From: a virus | Virus record (IMG/VR): IMGVR_UViG_3300042691_016646 | Span: 1-64,000 of that record | Length of the DNA stretch: 64,000 nucleotides | Strand: one strand, 5' to 3' | Part shown: positions 60,101-64,000 of the stretch, one piece after another | Layout of the letters: every line of letters begins with the position of its first letter | Numbering within the stretch: the stretch's first letter is position 1 | The notes under the pieces: generated by a model | What the model was told of the DNA's origin: nothing | Database searches by the model: none | What the model saw: the letters and a program-made list of their open reading frames with translations, nothing else | Translations under genes and position numbers: made by a program

Positions 60101-63100
60101 AAAGACTCCCATCCATTCCAATTCAACTGCGCTATATATGATCGTCCAAATACAGTTTTAGAAAAAGAAATTAAATTTTGATAGAATAAGATGTTTTCAT
60201 CATTTGATCCCTGTTTTAATTGAGACTCTATAACAAGACTAGGTATGATATCAATTTTAGAAGTTGGTTGATTTTTGTAAGAGTATTCTAAAGCAAAATA
60301 TGATTTATCTGAAATTTCTTCTCTAGACAAATATGGTGTAATATCAATTTTCGGAGAACCTTTAGCTTGTAAAACACCGCCAAGTTCGTCTGTTGGAATA
60401 TAAAATAAAGGAGTATTGGTTCTGTTATTAATATTGTATAAAATGCTGTTATAGTCATGACCAACCCTGCTGCCAGAACTAAAAGCGAAGTTAAGCTCTT
60501 CACTCATAGGAGAACCAAATTCATAATAGTTATTAGAACCTGCTGTAATTGTATCGTAGACAATACGTGTTCCAGAAACCGCAGGTATGGCTGGATATAT
60601 AATTTCTTGTTTTACTTTTTCAGCTGCTACTAGTATTGGTATCGGTTCAAAATTTTTAGTTGGTTTTGGTTCAAAGGCTACATCCCCACAGGCTGGAGTA
60701 TATGATCCAAATATTAAAGGCCAATTATAACCATATATTAATAATCCACCATTTGTACAACAAGAAGCATTCCATTCTGCCCTTAAGTCTCCGTAATTTT
60801 TTAATGGCATCTGACATTTGGTTTGTATTTGTATTTTTGTTTGATCAATTGAACAATCATCAACTTCTTTGCAGGGCATTTCTTCAAAGTATGGATAATA
60901 TATTTTGATGTCAGCAACACCACTACCTCTAACTGGAGATCTTGTTACATAAGTACTTGTTAATCCTTGTGGAGTAAAAGATGGAACAATATTGTTAAAT
61001 GAAGAGTATCCACTTGGAAGTGATTCATATTCATTTCTAGCTGGAACAATTCTCATTCTAGATTGTAATTTAGATAACAAATCATTTAAGATGTTGTTTG
61101 ATTGAGAATATATTCCATTGGCTTCCCACCTTGGATCATTTCCAACCAATACTAAATTTCTGTCTCCAAGTGCTAACCAATTTTTAATCTTATCCAAGAT
61201 TTCTTCACTAAGAGCGGAAACCGCTGGCGTTATTATAAAGATCAATCCAGCATCCTGCGGAATTTCAGAATCATCGAATTGAGTTTTTACATAATTTTTG
61301 TCAGAAAAAATTTGAGCTAAATAATTAAAGTGTCCAGAATCTGCCGTGTTTGAACTAATATTCTCATGTAAATTTCCAAACTTACCATACTCAATAGCTT
61401 TGTTATGAGGATAATATTTTCTAGATTCAAATACGTGTACTGACCCTGTATACAAACTTGCTGACCAAGATGGATGAATTCTACCAGCGGGAATTCCTTC
61501 GGATCCTAGATATCTAGCTTGTAAAGTCTTTCCATTTGGTGCATGTCCATCTGTATTATAATAAACATCTGCATTGTTATGAAAATTAAGACTATCCGTT
61601 GGTGCGCCAGCTACTACTACTGTGCCATTTTCATTGGTGTCTACACTATAACCTAGTCTAGAAGTTGGTGCGTGTTCTTGTGCGACAAATGACCAGCCAC
61701 CAGCCGGTTGCATATTGCTATAATCAAATGTATATATATTTTGATATTCTTCTACATTATTATCTAATCTAGCTTGAAATTTGTCTTCTGGATCTAATGA
61801 TAGATATAGAGCTTTTTTGTCTTCTAATAATTGAGGCTTACTGTAATATGCCGCAAGCTGTTTAGAATACTTGTCTGACCTTTTAGATGCAACCCAATCA
61901 GCAATTTGATAGTTGTAAAAGTAATTACGCGCTTCGTAATTCCTTTCATACATCATGACTGCTTGATTGATATATGGAGAACCAATTACTACAAGTTCGC
62001 CGTCATCACTTATACTAACTGCGTGTCCAAATCTATCATTGTAATCTCTTGTTACATTGGGAGAAGAAATTGCTTGAATTAAATTCCATGATCCACTTTC
62101 TTTTTCAAAAATATATACTTTTCCACCACTGTCTGGTGGGATGTTAAAATTTTTGTCATACTTGTTAAATGTTCCGACATTATTAGAGAAAAATCTTACT
62201 TGATTACTTTCAACTAATCGTCCAGTATCTAGAACTTCACCTAAAATCAATTTGGACATGTCTATCCAATCAGTATCGCCTTCTGTCAAATATTCATATA
62301 CTATTCCAGATGATTGAACGCCATAAAAGTCTTTTAACCCACTAGCAAAACTATATTTCTGATAAAAGTCAATGAATCTATCTAATGCTGGCTCTAAGGC
62401 TTCTCTACCACCCATTGAAAAACTTCCATCGATACAAATACCTAGCATCGGTGGAATCCCACTATTTATACTATTGTTGTAAGGAAAAGCTTCCAAAAAT
62501 GAAGAAGTAATTCCACTCAATGTTCCATTAATAGAGGACTCTGATAATGGGTATCCAAAGTTTTTACTTATACGTTTTAATGTAATAAAATCCGGTTTTT
62601 CTGGAAAGACGGGATCAGATTCGTCAGAGTTAGCGGTTGGTACGCAAACAATAATTTTGACATCAAACTCTACTCTAGGATCAGAAAAATAGTTGAATAC
62701 CAAATCTTTATTAGCTATGCTAGACAAAATATTTTCATATGTTTTTACTTTCCAAGGCGCACCGGGTGATGGGTCCGGTAAAATATAACTAAACTCGTCA
62801 GTAAAAATCATCAAACCAATAGATACTTTAGATGGTGGATCATCTTCAAAAGTTCTTGTCCATCTTGCACCAACTCCACCAACTACCAATATTTCTTGTT
62901 TATCTTCTCCTAAAGATTTTATATTTTCATTTACAGAGAGATCTACAGAATGTCCAAACTGTCTTCCGTCCTGACCCACAAACCATGATGTTTGTACACC
63001 AGTGAAATCAGACGGCAACCCATTGATAAAAATATTTGACTCTATCGCATAATCACCTAGCAATCCAGATGGTAAAGTTAATTCTGTCTCAAGACTCCAT

Positions 63101-63741
63101 TCTGACTTATAATTATCAAGCGGCCAATCAACAGTAGATGGTCTGGCATCTCTTCTATACAAGAATACTTTGCCAGCTTCTTCATATGTGGTAGATCCAG
63201 ATGTAACTGGCATCTTTGGACATCCAATAGCTAACAAATCATTTTTAGACGCGACAGATTTACCATATTCTCCACCGGCAAAAACGTTATCAACTAATCT
63301 AAATCCACTATAATCATTGCTGATTTCGTCAGTTTCGTTTTTATTGTACTCTACTTCTAGAATTTCTGTTGGAATCTTTATAGCGTTTGAAGATCCAGAT
63401 TTACCTGTTATATTAACGACGTAGGGCAAGTTGGGAGCCAAGCCAGTATATTTTCTTATACCGTAAAAATGACCACTATATGGCATAGGATCAAAAACAA
63501 CTGAGTCATATGTGCTTTCAGTTACAAAAGAAATATTATTTTCCGTAGTAATTATATTTTGATTTTCCGCCGCTATGTACTGCAATGAGTTACTATCTAT
63601 AGTATGCTTAAATGATCCACTAGGAAATGTAAGATTGGTATAAGTATTTTTAGCTCTAAATACGCCACCGTCTACACATATCTCTGGATAATACCACTTA
63701 ATTCCATGAATATCTACTATGGCTTCTGTGCAATAACTCAT
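57145..63741 (-). CDS. giant FG-GAP repeat protein with vWA-type MIDAS motif (2198 aa)
   Basis: Seven FG-GAP-type repeats have the pattern FGxSV then IGxP: near residues 160, 262, 571, 696 (LGYSV), 1778, 1859 and 1976. A DGSFS MIDAS motif (Asp438-Ser442, in GICIDGSFSMGG) lies between repeats 2 and 3 as in integrin alpha I domains. Between repeats 4 and 5 about 1,080 residues are inserted, including two similar Rossmann-like stretches (near 837 and 1270: WLALGDRNLVLVG, WLLLGNRRLIIT). It is probably a tail adhesin. The start overlaps the previous stop in ATGA; no signal peptide is seen. Confidence 0.65.
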   Translation of the reverse strand: MSYCTEAIVDIHGIKWYYPEICVDGGVFRAKNTYTNLTFPSGSFKHTIDSNSLQYIAAENQNIITTENNISFVTESTYDSVVFDPMPYSGHFYGIRKYTGLAPNLPYVVNITGKSGSSNAIKIPTEILEVEYNKNETDEISNDYSGFRLVDNVFAGGEYGKSVASKNDLLAIGCPKMPVTSGSTTYEEAGKVFLYRRDARPSTVDWPLDNYKSEWSLETELTLPSGLLGDYAIESNIFINGLPSDFTGVQTSWFVGQDGRQFGHSVDLSVNENIKSLGEDKQEILVVGGVGARWTRTFEDDPPSKVSIGLMIFTDEFSYILPDPSPGAPWKVKTYENILSSIANKDLVFNYFSDPRVEFDVKIIVCVPTANSDESDPVFPEKPDFITLKRISKNFGYPLSESSINGTLSGITSSFLEAFPYNNSINSGIPPMLGICIDGSFSMGGREALEPALDRFIDFYQKYSFASGLKDFYGVQSSGIVYEYLTEGDTDWIDMSKLILGEVLDTGRLVESNQVRFFSNNVGTFNKYDKNFNIPPDSGGKVYIFEKESGSWNLIQAISSPNVTRDYNDRFGHAVSISDDGELVVIGSPYINQAVMMYERNYEARNYFYNYQIADWVASKRSDKYSKQLAAYYSKPQLLEDKKALYLSLDPEDKFQARLDNNVEEYQNIYTFDYSNMQPAGGWSFVAQEHAPTSRLGYSVDTNENGTVVVAGAPTDSLNFHNNADVYYNTDGHAPNGKTLQARYLGSEGIPAGRIHPSWSASLYTGSVHVFESRKYYPHNKAIEYGKFGNLHENISSNTADSGHFNYLAQIFSDKNYVKTQFDDSEIPQDAGLIFIITPAVSALSEEILDKIKNWLALGDRNLVLVGNDPRWEANGIYSQSNNILNDLLSKLQSRMRIVPARNEYESLPSGYSSFNNIVPSFTPQGLTSTYVTRSPVRGSGVADIKIYYPYFEEMPCKEVDDCSIDQTKIQIQTKCQMPLKNYGDLRAEWNASCCTNGGLLIYGYNWPLIFGSYTPACGDVAFEPKPTKNFEPIPILVAAEKVKQEIIYPAIPAVSGTRIVYDTITAGSNNYYEFGSPMSEELNFAFSSGSRVGHDYNSILYNINNRTNTPLFYIPTDELGGVLQAKGSPKIDITPYLSREEISDKSYFALEYSYKNQPTSKIDIIPSLVIESQLKQGSNDENILFYQNLISFSKTVFGRSYIAQLNWNGWESFYDAYSNSLLKDALGADNNITYNVNVLDSTYNVAWLPNLISQPSNSQIDNLSLWLLLGNRRLIITCDNTISSIIQTKTFLEKLGINLELLQKYNGEYPLSGFGSFSINQNHQIGGQYFSNVKNKKINYFSGNGSFYPFKLNDGAVPLAYIDYPVYDEIPKEYNNDNWDINAGIVKINVPVLPGSGYRLFVTTDSQDPAESHALTVNVDKSSVTPTGTYPDLGTIGIYELDENRSLFESQTINTSFNTINCGGGTCFQDFQVSNTDNVNIYVSCVMPRLKNDKSPKSVRLIGISGVLIPIYEKAVVSTIDVPVGISFYRISDPVEESREIVEVVRTISTDNTKYCKSGCEFLGNQLIEDGPVVVAQELEIFSDFDAGFARSRITVITDSSILQGRYVTENNVIPQDTYSFIRSLYPETEFFSENAGRQFNVYTKLTSSERGSPNKYHSKAPYLGINKNFGNYPNLPSAPINSYESQYIPKYIVGAALPWDGETDPKKIEEIKLYAISGFLPKQINHSTTSRISGVIDGVSYADATIGGGVPAIVKDKGYDYLDFDKFPSGYVGDLFGYSVSARGNKILIGSPFSAFDSESLNAWGDNTPLRLGQDGGAGAVYMFEKSSENKWENTKKIRPNSLMGQLSGVGIYSDHFGHSVDMQNDVIIIGSPNHSYGNYYDFYYDDGAFARKNFNPQFDIPQLSIYDLGDSGIRDQLNIDNAYINNIGAIYVYENKITDWENKTQSWKLVEKLVSYPYNPDGDNYAKGSGERFGRDIYLSRPYRSDADYCIIAGCNFASGSMLNVGATYAKDIMLKSQRPSIPNSGAWISAKVFGDRDQYGNPFASLYFTNIGDNTRYHASGSVITNSKGEIFLEVSGQDPSTKGFISHRPYIESIYGYYQYGKLINDTLNLHISGGHIPPSSQLPLLISVENSAYVYNTLGLYSDVKTGDADSSLSGMPLFAQVSSGTALESLGLYTSGIGSPSDNLNLSVRGK

Positions 63742-64000
63742 TTTTTACAGTCTCCGTAACATGCTAAATTAACTCCTCTTATATTATCATCAGCATCGAC
63801 ATATGCATAGACATTATCTACAGATGTTATACCCTGACCAATGTTATCACTATCCCATTTTATTGTAGCACTTTTAGAGGCTAAATTGTCGGAGATAGGA
63901 TAATTTAATGTCACCAGCGGCAAATTTCCAGAAATGTTAGTTTTAACCGGATCGAAACTAGATAAGAATAAATTAAATGAGTTAGATGTATTCCCAATAA
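63738..64000 (-). CDS. virion-type protein, C-terminal part (runs off right edge)
   Basis: The frame stays open to the window end (87 residues here, start outside). It reads FDPVKTNISGNLPLVTLNYP and later DNVYAYVDADDNIRG, ending ACYGDCKK. A closed reading using an internal TTG would give 61 residues, but the open upstream frame makes that unlikely. Beta-rich, no recognised motif; its stop overlaps the start of the giant gene. Confidence 0.5.
   Translation of the reverse strand, partial: IGNTSNSFNLFLSSFDPVKTNISGNLPLVTLNYPISDNLASKSATIKWDSDNIGQGITSVDNVYAYVDADDNIRGVNLACYGDCKK

Noticed and set aside
1-64000. tRNA, rRNA or attachment sites
   Set aside because: No cloverleaf-like sequence with a T-loop, no rRNA-like sequence and no integrase or direct att-type repeats were seen by eye; a tRNA scan would settle it.

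Overview
The window looks like part of the genome of a large tailed double-stranded DNA phage (Caudoviricetes). It is AT-rich and almost fully coding: genes abut or overlap by 1-44 bases, ATGA and TAATG stop/start overlaps are frequent, and Shine-Dalgarno sequences (AAGGAG, GAGG, AGGAG) precede many starts. A bacterial-type replication set sits beside nucleotide metabolism, a sigma factor, many glycosyltransferases and very large virion proteins. I see no integrase, rRNA, tRNA or CRISPR array, and no gap over 300 bases without a gene (the longest, 1266-1383, holds a terminator and a promoter). A canonical lipoprotein signal and sigma70-like promoters point to a bacterial, probably Gram-negative host; I cannot name it.

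Layout. 1-5140 (+): end of a dCMP deaminase, small proteins, SSB, a terminator and sigma70-like promoter, a second deaminase-like protein, a deoxyribosyltransferase-like protein, a glycosyltransferase and a sigma factor. 5222-14141 (+): virion, envelope and lysis-type genes, including a membrane PAS protein, a holin-like protein, a papain-like peptidase, a tandemly duplicated module (fibre-type protein plus trypsin-like protease, twice) and a lipoprotein. 14168-34758 (+): class Ia ribonucleotide reductase, dUTPase, PhoH ATPase, RecA-like recombinase, DnaB-like helicase, DnaG-like primase, dNMP kinase, Cas4/RecB-like nuclease, a PAP2 phosphatase, and a DNA polymerase III alpha subunit split into two genes with three genes between the halves. 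34759-43789 (+): eleven overlapping genes for glycosyltransferases and related sugar enzymes. 43746-45878 (+): a homing-type nuclease, a possible annealing protein, a zinc ribbon and a small exported protein, closed by a strong hairpin terminator. 45907-64000 (-): a convergent block of a 31-residue membrane microprotein and very large virion proteins of 1122, 1572, 616 and 2198 residues, plus a gene running off the right edge.

How it fits together. The phage appears to make its own deoxynucleotides (RNR, dUTPase, dCMP deaminase, dNMP kinase), to replicate with a Pol III-type enzyme plus a separate DEDD proofreading exonuclease, helicase, primase and two SSBs, and to recombine through RecA-like and possibly Rad52-like proteins. 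Its sigma factor, lying just before the first structural gene, probably switches on late genes. The sugar-gene island suggests a glycosylated product, either virion, DNA or host surface.

The most striking items are the 2198-residue protein, whose seven FG-GAP-like repeats with a von Willebrand A-type MIDAS motif between repeats 2 and 3 recall integrin alpha chains, the cleanly split polymerase, and the duplicated fibre/serine-protease module.
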